Shown: positions 47,179 through 56,075, counted from the first letter of the stretch. The stretch: DNA of 64,000 nt from Bergeyella sp. (GCA_030263285.1 SZYB01000002.1:124001-188000); one strand, 5' to 3'. A program made the numbers and translations. Notes: generated from the letters alone by a model not told the origin.

Positions 47179-47448
47179 CTATTTTCTTAGGCCCAACTCT
47201 GCAATGATTGCCCTGTATCTCTCAATATCTTTGCTTTTCAGGTAATCCAGCAACCTCTTTCTCTTCCCAACCAACTTTACCAAAGATCTCTCTGTTGCAT
47301 AATCTTTATGATTTTTTTTTAGATGTTGAGAGAGGTGATTAATCCTAAAGGTGAAAAGCGCTACCTGCCCTTCTGCACTTCCCGTGTCTCTTTCGGACTT
47401 TCCATGTTTTGCAAAAATTTCCTGCTTCTTTTCTGGGGTTAAATACAT
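47179..47448 (-). CDS. rpsO: 30S ribosomal protein S15
   Basis: 89 residues, normal length. S15 binds 16S rRNA helices 20-22 in early 30S assembly. Signature regions are HGKSERDTGSAEGQVA, INHLSQHLKKNHKDYATERSL and VGKRKRLLDYLKSKD. Start ATG 47448. It has its own strong promoter at 47485-47514 and is followed by pnp. Confidence 0.98.
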   Translation of the reverse strand: MYLTPEKKQEIFAKHGKSERDTGSAEGQVALFTFRINHLSQHLKKNHKDYATERSLVKLVGKRKRLLDYLKSKDIERYRAIIAELGLRK

Positions 47449-47484
47449 GCCAATATTATTTAATAATTCTTATGTAACGAGGTG

Positions 47485-47514
47485 CAAATGTACATTTTTT
47501 TTGGTTTTCGCAAA
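47485..47514 (-). promoter_or_regulatory. Promoter of rpsO
   Basis: Minus strand TTTG (47514-47511), 18 nt, then TACATTTG (47492-47485). Both elements match the consensus. The transcription start near 47478 gives a leader of about 30 nt. Confidence 0.68.
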
Positions 47515-47557
47515 AACTTAATTCCCTCGTCAATTTCTGTTTTTTGTTATTTTGGCT

Positions 47558-47565
47558 TACCTTCG
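47558..47565 (+). promoter_or_regulatory. Possible -7 element of mgtE
   Basis: TACCTTCG, one base off the consensus and identical to the octamer before rplY. It overlaps the beginning of the longer mgtE frame and so favours the ATG at 47582. Confidence 0.35.
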
Positions 47566-47581
47566 CATTGATTTTTTAGAA

Positions 47582-48913
47582 ATGCCCTTTGTGGAAAACT
47601 CTGCGAAAATAATGTTCAACCCAGCAGATATTGCCGAAACCCTAAGCGGGCTCCGTGCAGACGAGCGATTGATTGCCTTTCTAAAAATTCCCAAAGAATA
47701 CAAAGCCGAAGTATTTTCTCACCTTGATCCAAAATTTCAGGAAGAAACGATAAGAGGAATCGGGAGTCAAGAAGTTGCAGAGATCTTAAACAACATGACT
47801 CCAGACGATAGAACTGCGTTGTTTGAAGATTTTCCCGATGAACTTATCAAATATTCTATGAACCTGCTCAATCCCCAGGAAAGAAGAGTCGCCTTGAAAC
47901 TTTTGGGCTATGATTCTGACTCCATTGCAAGACTCATGACCCCTTATTATATACAGATAAGAAAAGAGTGGAGCGTAAAAAAATGCTTGCAGCAGATAAA
48001 AAAAGTAGGCAAAAAGGTGGAAACCATGAACCACCTCTATGTAGTGGATGAAAAAAACCGGCTCATTGACGATATCGCTCTAGGAAGCTTACTTCTCGCC
48101 GACGAAGATACTCTTATATCAGAAATAACAGACAACCACTTTGTGGCCATATCCACCTCCACTTCCAAAGAAGATGCTGTATCCTACTTTGAAAAGTACG
48201 ACCGCACTGCTCTACCTATCGTTACGGAGGGAGGAGTTCTTGTAGGCATAGTAACCATAGACGACATTCTGGATCAAATAGAGCAACAAAATACCGAAGA
48301 CATACAAAAATTTGGAGGTCTCGAAGCACTGGATCTTCCCTATACACAGACGGGGCTTGCAGAAATGGTAAAAAAAAGAGGACTGTGGCTTGTCATATTG
48401 TTTATTTCTGAAATGCTTACCGCCTCTGCCATGGGATATTTTGAGACGGAAATTGAAAAAGCCGTGGTTCTGGCCCTATTCGTCCCTCTTATTATCTCCA
48501 GTGGAGGTAACTCCGGTTCGCAAGCCGCCACCCTGATCATTCGGGCAATGGCACTCCAAGAAATCACACTGAAGGACTGGTGGTACGTAATGAAAAAAGA
48601 AATTATTACGGGGTTACTTTTGGGTAGCGTGCTGGGGGTTATCGGATTTGCAAGAATCTTTCTATGGCACAAATTACACCTTTTCAATTACGGGGAATAC
48701 TGGGTATTTGTAGCTCTAAGCGTGAGCGTTTCTCTCGTACTTATCGTGCTCTGGGGTACCATTTCGGGATCCATGGTGCCTTTTGTTCTTAAAAAACTAA
48801 ACCTGGATCCCGCAGCATCTTCGGCCCCTTTTGTTGCCACTCTGGTGGACGTTACGGGACTGATTATCTACTTCACTATCGCAGGACTATTTCTTACGGA
48901 TAGACTTTTGTAG
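47582..48913 (+). CDS. mgtE: Magnesium transporter MgtE
   Basis: 443 residues from ATG 47582. The N-terminal helical domain (about 10-115, [25 protein letters not shown]) is followed by a tandem CBS domain (RLMTPYYI ... [21 protein letters not shown]) and five membrane helices that form the pore, with [23 protein letters not shown] as the selectivity-filter region. Cytosolic Mg2+ binding to the CBS/N domains closes the channel. A longer frame from 47552 overlaps the promoter-like TACCTTCG. Confidence 0.95.
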   Translation: MPFVENSAKIMFNPADIAETLSGLRADERLIAFLKIPKEYKAEVFSHLDPKFQEETIRGIGSQEVAEILNNMTPDDRTALFEDFPDELIKYSMNLLNPQERRVALKLLGYDSDSIARLMTPYYIQIRKEWSVKKCLQQIKKVGKKVETMNHLYVVDEKNRLIDDIALGSLLLADEDTLISEITDNHFVAISTSTSKEDAVSYFEKYDRTALPIVTEGGVLVGIVTIDDILDQIEQQNTEDIQKFGGLEALDLPYTQTGLAEMVKKRGLWLVILFISEMLTASAMGYFETEIEKAVVLALFVPLIISSGGNSGSQAATLIIRAMALQEITLKDWWYVMKKEIITGLLLGSVLGVIGFARIFLWHKLHLFNYGEYWVFVALSVSVSLVLIVLWGTISGSMVPFVLKKLNLDPAASSAPFVATLVDVTGLIIYFTIAGLFLTDRLL

Positions 48914-49003
48914 AAAATCCCTCTCTGTAGGTTGTCGCAAATCATCCAGAGAAACAAGACAGCAAGTATCCACGGCATTTTCTCTATCGTGGACGATAAT
49001 AGA

Positions 49004-50446
49004 TCACTTACTCTTTATTTCTTCCAGACTGAGTTCGTCCTTGTAGCCAAACATTCTCCTCTCCTTAATCATTTCTGCAACTCCGCTGGGAAGTTGATCC
49101 TCCCAACCACACTCTGCATTGATAATTTTTTTCAAAATATCTCTTGAGTAAATTTCAGAATAAGCGGGGTTGTAATTTTTTATATCTACAATCCTGTTAT
49201 TATGTTTAAAATATTTATACAATTCCTTCAGATTATCTTCTACCTTCAGGTTATCGGACGTCCATACCTCCTGCGTAATGGGATCTTTGTACGGATAGAG
49301 ATAAACGGTCATATCTTTCCTGAAAAATTTCCCAAACGCTTCAAGTATCCCCCCCGAAAGATTGCAGTAATAACTCTCATCAAAAACGCCCAATAAGTTA
49401 TTTACCCCCATGGCAACTCCTATCTTTTGGTTGCTGTATCCAGCAAAATAATCAATCAACCTGTAGTACTCAGAATAATTTGAGATGATCACATTATAAC
49501 CTAATTTTCCCAAAACGTCTACCCTGTCCAAAAAATCCCTTTCATCTATAAACCCCGAAGCAGTAAGATTGGAAAGGGTAATCTCAAAGAGAACTTCCAA
49601 ACATTCTTCCTCGCATCCCGTATCCTTTAAAAACATATCCAATCCTTTCAGGAACATATCCAGATTTACGAGCGTTACAGGTCTAAAACTTCCTCTTACC
49701 GCGAAAATATTTTTTTTATACAGCAAATCTGCCGGAAGCATATTGGTACCTTCCGGAGTGAATATTACCGCCTCGGTCATTCCGGATTTTACGAGCTGTA
49801 AAGACATAAGCCTGTTATCTACATATACAAAATCCCTTCCCGAAAAATCTATCATATCTATTTCCAGTGTATCCAGGCCGATATCGTCATACAAAGAGCC
49901 AATGAGCCTTCTCGGGTTGTCTGCATAGTTAAATGCCCCATAGATAAGATTTACACCCAACTTTCCCAAGGTTTCCTGCTGCAAGGTAGCATCGTTTTCC
50001 TTAAAACGAACATGGAGCACGATCTCGCTATATTCTGCTTTTGCCTCGCTCTGAAAACGAATCCCCACCCACCCATGACCCTTCATGGTTTTATTAAAAT
50101 TTATAGTAGTCACCGTATTTGCATAGGAAAAAAAACATCCCTCGGGATTTTTTTTCCTAGAAATTCTCTCCTCTATGAGAGAAACTTCATATCGAAGCAT
50201 ATTTCTCAGACGGTTCTGCGTAACGTACCTGTTATTGGACTCTCTTCCATAGATTGCATCACTAAAATCTTTGTCGTATGCGGACATCGCTTTTGCAATC
50301 GTTTGTGAAGCTCCTCCCACCCGGAAAAAATGACGAACCGTTTCCTGACCCGCCCCAATCTCTGCAAACGTTCCGTAAATATTGGGATTCAAATTTATTG
50401 TCAATGCTTTCTGCTTTGGGGTGAGAAACTGAGCTACCAGAGACAT
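49004..50446 (-). CDS. Large conserved Bacteroidota protein of unknown function
   Basis: 480 residues, no signal peptide or membrane segment. Highly patterned and evidently conserved: NPNIYGTFAEIGAGQETVRHFFRVGGAS near the N-terminus, TVTTINFNKTMKGHGWVGIRF at about 110, NRLMSLQLVKSGMTEAVIFTPEG at about 205. I recognise it as a widespread Bacteroidota family that databases sometimes label nicotinate-nucleotide adenylyltransferase or TonB-dependent receptor; I see no HxGH nucleotidyltransferase motif and no barrel, so neither label is supported. It is divergent from the phosphodiesterase-like gene with a 47 bp shared promoter region. Confidence 0.85.
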   Translation of the reverse strand: MSLVAQFLTPKQKALTINLNPNIYGTFAEIGAGQETVRHFFRVGGASQTIAKAMSAYDKDFSDAIYGRESNNRYVTQNRLRNMLRYEVSLIEERISRKKNPEGCFFSYANTVTTINFNKTMKGHGWVGIRFQSEAKAEYSEIVLHVRFKENDATLQQETLGKLGVNLIYGAFNYADNPRRLIGSLYDDIGLDTLEIDMIDFSGRDFVYVDNRLMSLQLVKSGMTEAVIFTPEGTNMLPADLLYKKNIFAVRGSFRPVTLVNLDMFLKGLDMFLKDTGCEEECLEVLFEITLSNLTASGFIDERDFLDRVDVLGKLGYNVIISNYSEYYRLIDYFAGYSNQKIGVAMGVNNLLGVFDESYYCNLSGGILEAFGKFFRKDMTVYLYPYKDPITQEVWTSDNLKVEDNLKELYKYFKHNNRIVDIKNYNPAYSEIYSRDILKKIINAECGWEDQLPSGVAEMIKERRMFGYKDELSLEEIKSK

Positions 50447-50467
50447 TTTGTTTTTTTATAAATTTAC

Positions 50468-50475
50468 CAAATATA
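50468..50475 (-). promoter_or_regulatory. -7 box of the 480-residue unknown gene
   Basis: Minus strand TATATTTG, perfect -7 consensus; the transcription start near 50461 lies about 15 nt before ATG 50446. No -33 TTG at the right distance. Confidence 0.45.
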
Positions 50476-50493
50476 ACAAGATTTCAAGTAAGG

Positions 50494-51264
50494 ATGAAAC
50501 TATTTTTTTTAGGTACGGGAACCTCACAGGGGATCCCCGTGATAGGGTCCTCGCATCCTGTTTGTTTATCCAAAAATTTTAAAGACAAACGCCTAAGGAG
50601 TTCTGTTATTATCACTACAAAAAACGGAACCCACATATTGATAGACTGTGGCCCTGATTTCCGACAACAAATGATTGGCAACCAAAAGGATAACATAGAT
50701 GTAGTACTCCTCACTCATGAACACAACGACCACATTATAGGGCTGGATGACCTAAGACCCATTATTCACAAGAACAATAAAGATATGCCACTCTACTGTC
50801 ACCCCAGAGTGGCAAAAGAAATAAAAAAACGATTTCCTTATGCTTTTTCGGTAAAAAAATACCCGGGTGCCCCTTCTTTTGACGTTTATACTTTAGAAAA
50901 AGAAAATCCGTTTTTCATTTCCGATACAAAAATTACCCCTATTTCTGTTTATCACGGGAAGCTCCCCATCTATGGCTACCAAATAGACAATATGGCGTAC
51001 ATAACAGACACAAATTTTATAGACGCCAAAGAAAAAGAAAAACTATATAATCTGGATCTCCTTGTCATCAACTGCCTTAGAAAAAAGCCTGCACATCACT
51101 CTCATTTTATTCTTTCCGAAGTATTAGAATTAGTGAAGGAAATACAACCCCAAAAAACCTATCTTACCCACATCAGCCATCATTTAGGCTTTCACGATGA
51201 GGTAGAGAATGAACTCCCGGAAAATACACATCTGGCATACGATGGACTCGAAATTAATTTTTAG
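50494..51264 (+). CDS. Metallo-beta-lactamase-fold hydrolase (PhnP-like phosphodiesterase)
   Basis: 256 residues. FLGTGTSQGIPVIG at the N-terminus and the metal motif LLTHEHNDHIIGLDDLRP (HxHxDH, about 72-77) place it in the PhnP/RNase Z-like group; further ligands are in YITDTNF and THISHHLGFH. PhnP cleaves cyclic ribose phosphates, but no other phn genes are near, so the substrate is open. It lies 44 bp before the tRNA-Leu gene, which has its own promoter. Confidence 0.88.
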   Translation: MKLFFLGTGTSQGIPVIGSSHPVCLSKNFKDKRLRSSVIITTKNGTHILIDCGPDFRQQMIGNQKDNIDVVLLTHEHNDHIIGLDDLRPIIHKNNKDMPLYCHPRVAKEIKKRFPYAFSVKKYPGAPSFDVYTLEKENPFFISDTKITPISVYHGKLPIYGYQIDNMAYITDTNFIDAKEKEKLYNLDLLVINCLRKKPAHHSHFILSEVLELVKEIQPQKTYLTHISHHLGFHDEVENELPENTHLAYDGLEINF

Positions 51265-51287
51265 GAACCAATTTTTTCCTATATTTG
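51258..51287 (+). promoter_or_regulatory. Promoter of tRNA-Leu
   Basis: TTT at 51258-51260, 19 nt, then TATATTTG at 51280-51287. The -7 is perfect; the start of transcription should be near 51294, 15 nt before the tRNA. The box overlaps the end of the phosphodiesterase gene. Confidence 0.5.
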
Positions 51288-51308
51288 CGGACTGGTTGCT
51301 CTCTGCAC

Positions 51309-51393
51309 GCCCAGATGGCGGAATTGGTAGACGCGTTGGTCTCAAACACCAATGCCGTGAGGCGTGCCGGTTCGATCCCGGCTCTGGGTACCA
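51309..51393 (+). tRNA. tRNA-Leu (anticodon CAA), CCA encoded
   Basis: Cloverleaf folded by eye: acceptor stem GCCCAGA / TCTGGGT (one G-U pair), D arm TGGCGGAATTGGTAGACGCG, anticodon stem TTGGT / ACCAA with loop CTCAAAC giving anticodon CAA at 51343-51345, a long class II variable arm, T arm GCCGG TTCGATC CCGGC (51366-51382), discriminator A and encoded CCA (51391-51393). It decodes TTG leucine codons. Confidence 0.96.
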
Positions 51394-51433
51394 AAATCGC
51401 TGTTAGTCTTCTCGATTTTCAGCGGTTTTTTTG
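51394..51433 (+). terminator. Intrinsic terminator after tRNA-Leu
   Basis: AAAATCGCTG and CAGCGGTTTT form a stem with one G-T pair around a 17-nt loop, followed by seven T. It starts directly after the CCA end. Confidence 0.55.
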
Positions 51434-51859
51434 TTTTAAGCACGACGTATGAACGACCCTTATTTTGAAAATTGCTGTGCTATAAAAAATAGTTAAGTTA
51501 ATAGTTGTGGTACTGTTGCTTTTATTTTTGGATCAAAATCAAGATCAATATCGGCTCGGATTGACGGTACCCCCCTCCCATACATATGGAAAAAGAAGCA
51601 TTCTCTCTTTTTTTCGCAACCTTTTCAATATTATTCTGACCTCAGAATAAGCTTTGTGCAAACCAAAATATGGTTTTTTATCTTCTTTTGCTCCCGTTTC
51701 CATGGGAATCTCTCCAGCAATAATCCATAAGAATTGCCTGTCTTTCTGACTTTTATTTTCGCTGAACCGAATTACAAAAACTAATAACATCGTTCAAGTC
51801 AATACTATTTTTAAAATATTTCACAAATATTATCTTGTAAATACAAATTATCAATTGGT
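51434..51859. other. Gap between tRNA-Leu and a decayed surface-protein gene
   Basis: About 425 bp. The only open frame of note is on the minus strand (51545-51790, 81 codons); it shows no family motif, has a basic ILKRLRKKER segment and no promoter box upstream, so I do not call it a gene. The region may hold further decayed sequence. Confidence 0.35.
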
Positions 51860-52567
51860 TATGTCCAAAAATAACCTAACCTTTCAATCTAAGTACAAAA
51901 AACTATTTTTTTGTTTTCTGGATTCTCAATGTTTTTTTGCACAAACAGGTAATGAAGGTATTAATACCGCTCCCACCACCAATATGTCTCGAATATCAAT
52001 GGAGACCTTCGGGCGCAGAAAACAGGTTCGTTGAAGAGCGAGCCCGCCTTTGTTTTGTCTCCCGATGAGAAGGGGGTGATTTATAAGTTTCCAACCCGTG
52101 ATCTGTTTTCGGGGCATTTTATCCCAAGTGTGGTGAGTATATTAAAAACGAAACAGCGACTAAACATATAAAACTCTCAATAGCATCTATAATTACTACC
52201 CTAACTTTGGAGGAAACGGTTTTGGTCAACAGTTAGTTTTAAAAATATAATTCGGATGGCTCTTTTGATGTTTTGGCAGGAGAGATATATCAAATTACTT
52301 TCCAAATAGGATTAGATAATTTTTCCAGTGTTAGTGATCTTGTTATCGGGATCAATGGGAGTAAAAAATGGATTAGAAAGGCAACACAGAATAAGTAGTG
52401 GCAGAGGTTTTATCACTACGTGCCACAACACCATCCTCAAAACCGGGGACAAGATTTACCTAGATGTTGTGATCACAGAACTCTGATCACAACAGATTGT
52501 ACAAGGAGTTCAAACAGGTACAGGCGATGGAAATGTAACCAACGTAAACATCACAAAATACAAATAG
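51860..52567 (+). pseudogene. Decayed exported surface protein (QxGINT-type, flavobacterial)
   Basis: A signal-peptide-like start (KYKKLFFCFLDSQCFFAQ, about 51893-51946) runs into NEGINTAPTT, the GINT motif that begins many Chryseobacterium-type surface proteins. After a stop at about 52030 the body continues in other frames: PAFVLSPDEKGVIYKFP, YYPNFGGNGFGQQLVL, DGSFDVLAGEIYQITFQIGLDNF. It ends in TGTGDGNVTNVNITKYK and TAG at 52565-52567, a typical C-terminus. At least three frame changes make it non-functional. Confidence 0.6.
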
Positions 52568-52756
52568 TCAATATTTTCCTTACGACTCATTGATTACGAT
52601 ACAGAATTAAAAAACATTGCAGGCCGCAATGTTTTTATGGTTTACAGAAAAATTAACACTTCTGAAAATGTTTCCCAATACAATAGAGCTTCGAGAGTTG
52701 GTTGCGAGGTAATGAAACTGAATCCAATACTCATTGTTTTGATCTGACAAAGGGAC

Positions 52757-53512
52757 TCAAAGCTCTGCATTGAGAATCTGGACACACTCCTCAGGTTTTT
52801 CCCAATGCCCCATATGCCCACAATTGAGAGTATAAATCTTTATGTTTTTCTTTTTTGGAAGGGAAGAGAGAAAATCCTTTGTATTTACTGCCGTGTCTCT
52901 GTTCCCCACTATAATGATAATTTTTCCCGAAAAATTGTCCAAAACAGAAGTCCTATCTTTTCTCTTCATCATTGCACTTTGTGCGGCGACCATTCCATGT
53001 ACCCCCTGAGACGAGGCAATTTTTTTCGCTTTTTCTATTTGGAATTCCAGATCTCTATTTTCTGTCTCGGCAAAAAGTGTAGGAATACTCATATTCACAA
53101 ATAGAGAAAAATTTTTCCTTATAATGCCCAAGCTTTTTTGTCTATTTATTTTTCTATCTTCTGTGTCCGCAAGTGACGTAGAAAAAAATAAAACAAGTGA
53201 CACCGTCCTGTCGGGGTATTTTTCTGCAAAAGCCAGAGAAACATATCCTCCCATAGAATGCCCCAAAAGATGAATTTTATTCATTCCCAAATGCTCTGTA
53301 ACTTTTTTTACCTCTACGGCCATCTCTTCTATGGAATCCGATAAAACCACGCCGGATCTCCCATGTCCCGGCATATCTATTTTTAGAATAAGAAAGCGCC
53401 TAGAAAATACCGCCTCCATCTCCTCCCAAATAGAAATGTCCTCCATAAAACCATGAAGTAAAACTAACACCTCCGCTCCCTTCGGGTTGCCCGATTTTAT
53501 ATAGTGCAGCAT
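52757..53512 (-). CDS. Alpha/beta hydrolase
   Basis: 251 residues. Oxyanion strand LLHGFMEDISIWE, then DMPGHGRSG, the nucleophile elbow GHSMGGYVSLAFA (Ser96 or nearby), acid in GNRDTAV and base in CGHMGHWEKPEE. The full triad of the epoxide hydrolase/MenH-like group is present; the substrate cannot be told. It is 39 bp downstream of nrnA on the same strand and probably co-transcribed. Confidence 0.88.
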   Translation of the reverse strand: MLHYIKSGNPKGAEVLVLLHGFMEDISIWEEMEAVFSRRFLILKIDMPGHGRSGVVLSDSIEEMAVEVKKVTEHLGMNKIHLLGHSMGGYVSLAFAEKYPDRTVSLVLFFSTSLADTEDRKINRQKSLGIIRKNFSLFVNMSIPTLFAETENRDLEFQIEKAKKIASSQGVHGMVAAQSAMMKRKDRTSVLDNFSGKIIIIVGNRDTAVNTKDFLSSLPKKKNIKIYTLNCGHMGHWEKPEECVQILNAEL

Positions 53513-53551
53513 GAGAAAAAAATTGGTATCGCTACTTTTTTGGGGAGATTA

Positions 53552-54559
53552 TCAAAAATTTTCCGGTTCAATTTTTTCTTTAAAATACCGGATTGTATCC
53601 TGCAAGTTTTTCCTACTTCTTCCACCTGCCGCATTGATATGCCCGCCTCCATTAAAAAATTTTCTGGAAAAGGTATTGACATCCAGCCCGCCTTTACTTC
53701 TAAAAGAAATTTTAATGAAATCTTCGTACAGATCTTCCATAAAGAAAACTGACATTTTTACCCCCAGAATACTCAAACCATAGTTTACAAAGCCGTCTGT
53801 ATCCCCCTTCTCGAAATGAATTTCTTCAAGATCTTTTCTTGTAAGATAAAGCAAAGCTACTTTATTTTCTTTGGTGAGCTCTATTCTTCCCAATACCCTA
53901 GACAAAAGGCTTATCTTCGAAAGGCTGTTTGTATCCCAAGTATTCTCCGCAATACGGGCAGGATCTGCACCTCTATCTATAAGCTCTGCTACTACCCTGT
54001 GGGTTTCGGCACTTGTAGAACGAAACCTAAACCCTCCCGTATCTGTCATTATACCCGTGTACAAACACTCTACTGCAAGCGCATCCAAAGCATCTGCCTC
54101 CCCCATAGCCTCTACAAAATGGTACACCATCTGGCAAGTGGCCGGAATGGAAATATCCGAATAGACATAATCAAAATCCTCAGGCTGCTGGTGATGATCT
54201 ATAAGTATTTTTATGGATCTGGAAGATTCTATCCATGTTTTCATGAGATTTCCGCTCCTGTGTGTGGCATTGTAATCTACAATTATCAAAACATCTGCCT
54301 CATTGATGTAGTCCCTCGCTTGTTTTTTTTTGTATTCCGCTATTATCATGTCTCTTGTACCCGGCATCCATTTTAGAAACTTTGGGAAATCGTTTGGCAC
54401 TACAACATTTGCCTCTATACCTATGTTTTTTAGGTAATGGTACATCCCCAAAGAACTCCCTATGGCATCCCCATCTGGGTTATAATGACTCGTGATCACT
54501 ATTCTTTTTTCTTTTGTGAGAAGACGACGAATCTCCTGGAGTTCCGGGGGGGTAAACAT
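53552..54559 (-). CDS. nrnA: Bifunctional oligoribonuclease/PAP phosphatase NrnA (DHH/DHHA1)
   Basis: 335 residues. The DHH domain has SHYNPDGDAIGSSLG (about 24-38), VDYN and the DHH motif LIDHHQQP; the DHHA1 domain ends with FFNGGGHINAAGG, the substrate-binding GGGH motif. NrnA degrades short RNA to mononucleotides and in some bacteria dephosphorylates pAp. Together with pnp this window covers both long and very short RNA turnover. The start ATG 54559 precedes a C7 run encoding Thr-Pro-Pro. Confidence 0.94.
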   Translation of the reverse strand: MFTPPELQEIRRLLTKEKRIVITSHYNPDGDAIGSSLGMYHYLKNIGIEANVVVPNDFPKFLKWMPGTRDMIIAEYKKKQARDYINEADVLIIVDYNATHRSGNLMKTWIESSRSIKILIDHHQQPEDFDYVYSDISIPATCQMVYHFVEAMGEADALDALAVECLYTGIMTDTGGFRFRSTSAETHRVVAELIDRGADPARIAENTWDTNSLSKISLLSRVLGRIELTKENKVALLYLTRKDLEEIHFEKGDTDGFVNYGLSILGVKMSVFFMEDLYEDFIKISFRSKGGLDVNTFSRKFFNGGGHINAAGGRSRKNLQDTIRYFKEKIEPENF

Positions 54560-54950
54560 AGTTTCTGTAAGAAATATAGCACTGTTGTAAAGAGACCAAA
54601 TATATGCATATATATTTTATTAGCAATTATTTACTCTTGCACAGGTAAAATAAACCCTACAAGTATGTAAATACTTATTACTTATAAATACCCATTAATT
54701 TGCTCATTAGACGATTCCACAAGTTTCGTTGTGGTTTGTTTTTGAGCACAACGGATTATTTAAAACTACTCTTGTATTACTGTTTCACTCTCATTAACCA
54801 AATGACTCTTACGTACATATCGAACACATAAGACCTACCTGAGATGAAAAAGTACAAGTAAAACAGCCTGAAAATACCGCTGGGGGCACCACTTCTTGTG
54901 GTTACAAAACTCACTTATTCGATAATTTTTAAAATAAAAAATAAAAAATC
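54560..54950. other. Non-coding gap upstream of rpmH
   Basis: About 390 bp between divergent nrnA and rpmH. It contains short hairpins (CCACAA / TTGTGG near 54730; ACCAC / GTGGT near 54890) but no open frame with family features. Chromosomal origins often lie near rpmH-dnaA, but no dnaA and no DnaA-box cluster is seen here. Confidence 0.4.
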
Positions 54951-54988
54951 CGGAGATTTTGTATACATTTGCGCACTGAAAATCTCCG
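54951..54988. repeat. Inverted repeat around the rpmH promoter
   Basis: CGGAGATTTT (54951-54960) and AAAATCTCCG (54979-54988) are exact reverse complements separated by 18 nt that contain the -7 box TACATTTG (54964-54971). It could be a protein-binding operator. Confidence 0.6.
54964..54971 (+). promoter_or_regulatory. -7 box of rpmH
   Basis: TACATTTG, matching TAnnTTTG. The transcript would start near 54978, so its first bases form the AAAATCT / AGATTTT hairpin described at 54979-55006. The -33 element is unclear. Confidence 0.45.
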
Positions 54989-55006
54989 TTAAGATTTTAT
55001 TTTTTT
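54979..55006 (+). promoter_or_regulatory. Terminator-like hairpin in the rpmH leader
   Basis: AAAATCT (54979-54985), 6-nt loop, AGATTTT (54992-54998), then A and seven T. The left arm is shared with the upstream inverted repeat, so the two structures exclude each other. Short AT-rich stem, so the terminator function is uncertain. Confidence 0.4.
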
Positions 55007-55035
55007 GAAGCAACTTTATACAGAAAATAAAGATC

Positions 55036-55191
55036 ATGAAAAGAACATTCCAGCCCTCAGAGAGAAAAAGGAGGAACAAGCACGGTTTTAGAGAAAGGAT
55101 GTCTACCCCCAACGGCAGGAGAGTTTTGGCTGCCAGAAGGGCAAAAGGAAGGAAAAGACTCTCCGTGAGTATGGCACGCGCCAAACGGTAA
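55036..55191 (+). CDS. rpmH: 50S ribosomal protein L34
   Basis: 51 residues, fully typical: [18 protein letters not shown], then [17 protein letters not shown] and [10 protein letters not shown], with a short extra tail MARAKR as in flavobacteria. L34 binds 23S rRNA in the large subunit. It is too short to be called by long-ORF searches. The gene is followed by a strong terminator and lacks the usual neighbours dnaA and rnpA. Confidence 0.97.
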   Translation: MKRTFQPSERKRRNKHGFRERMSTPNGRRVLAARRAKGRKRLSVSMARAKR

Positions 55192-55219
55192 ATGTTTCTA
55201 ATAAAAAAACGGTCATAGT

Positions 55220-55258
55220 AAAAATTACTTAGGAAACAAAATCCTAAGTAATTTTTTT
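55220..55258 (+). terminator. Intrinsic terminator of rpmH
   Basis: Perfect 15-bp stem AAAAATTACTTAGGA / TCCTAAGTAATTTTT, 7-nt loop, ending in a seven-T run, 28 bp after the rpmH stop. Confidence 0.88.
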
Positions 55259-55290
55259 GGTCTTTTATCTGTTTATTATAGTTTTTAGAG

Positions 55291-55298
55291 TAAATTTG
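55291..55298 (+). promoter_or_regulatory. -7 box of the ftsE-like gene
   Basis: TAAATTTG, matching TAnnTTTG, 19 nt before ATG 55318; the leader would be about 13 nt. No good -33 TTG. Confidence 0.42.
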
Positions 55299-55317
55299 TC
55301 GCCGGATTGAGTAGATT

Positions 55318-56049
55318 ATGAACTACGATAAAATGGCTACGATAAGTAAAAACAGTGATGAAGACACGGTCATCTGCTTTACTCATGCAAAGATTGCACA
55401 AGGAAATTTCATTGTACTTAACGACGTAAATCTGAATATAAGAAAAGGAAATTTCTGTTATATTATCGGAAAAACAGGTTCGGGAAAAAGTTCTCTCCTA
55501 AAAACCGTCTATGGACAGATACCACTTACCGGTGGCAAAGGAAATGTAGTGGGGTATGATCTTGCAAGTCTTAAAATATCCGATATCCCTAACCTAAGAA
55601 GAAAGCTGGGAATCGTATTTCAGGATTTTCAGCTGCTCCCGGATCGGTCAATAGAAAAAAACCTAAGCTTTGTGCTCAAAGCTACAGGATGGAAAGAGCA
55701 CAAAAAGATATCGGCCCGCATTGATGAAACCCTGGACAGTGTGAGCATGAAAAGTAAGAAGTACAAAATGCCCCACGAATTGTCCGGAGGAGAACAGCAG
55801 CGCATTGCTATTGCAAGAGCATTACTTAACCACCCAAAACTTATACTGGCAGACGAGCCCACGGGAAATTTAGACCCCGAAACTTCAAGCGAGATTATGT
55901 CTCTTCTAAAAGATGTCGCCAAAAAAAACAGAGCTACTGTACTGATGGCTACTCACGACTACCACATGATACAAAATTATCCCGGAGAGGCAATACGCTG
56001 CGAAAATGGGAAAGTGAGTGTCCTGAGTTCTGCCGAACTTTTTGTTTAA
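55318..56049 (+). CDS. ftsE: FtsE-like ABC transporter ATP-binding protein
   Basis: 243 residues. Walker A GKTGSGKSS (about 52), Q-loop VFQDFQLLPDRS, signature LSGGEQQRIAIARAL (about 158), Walker B LILADEPTGNLD and H-loop MATHDY are complete. QDFQLLPDRS..N and the THDYHMI region are characteristic of FtsE, which with FtsX controls septal peptidoglycan hydrolases. No ftsX gene is adjacent; in Bacteroidota the two are often apart. A second in-frame ATG lies at 55330. Confidence 0.87.
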   Translation: MNYDKMATISKNSDEDTVICFTHAKIAQGNFIVLNDVNLNIRKGNFCYIIGKTGSGKSSLLKTVYGQIPLTGGKGNVVGYDLASLKISDIPNLRRKLGIVFQDFQLLPDRSIEKNLSFVLKATGWKEHKKISARIDETLDSVSMKSKKYKMPHELSGGEQQRIAIARALLNHPKLILADEPTGNLDPETSSEIMSLLKDVAKKNRATVLMATHDYHMIQNYPGEAIRCENGKVSVLSSAELFV

Positions 56050-56075
56050 CCTTCATGGATCTGTACAGAATTTTG

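Noticed and set aside
49629..49671. Apparent tandem duplication LDMFLKG/LDMFLKD in the 480-residue protein
   Set aside because: The second copy aligns with a normal family segment as far as I recall, and the DNA copies differ; it may be chance similarity.
51545..51790. 81-codon open frame on the minus strand between tRNA-Leu and the surface-protein pseudogene
   Set aside because: No family motif, signal, or promoter box, and it lies in a region of decaying sequence. Left as unannotated gap.
51280..52760. tRNA-Leu as an attachment site of a lost mobile element
   Set aside because: No integrase, no repeat of the tRNA 3' end and no other mobile-element gene could be seen downstream.
54560..55035. 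Possible chromosomal origin near rpmH
   Set aside because: rpmH often neighbours dnaA and oriC, but no dnaA, rnpA, dnaN, gyrase gene or cluster of DnaA boxes is present.
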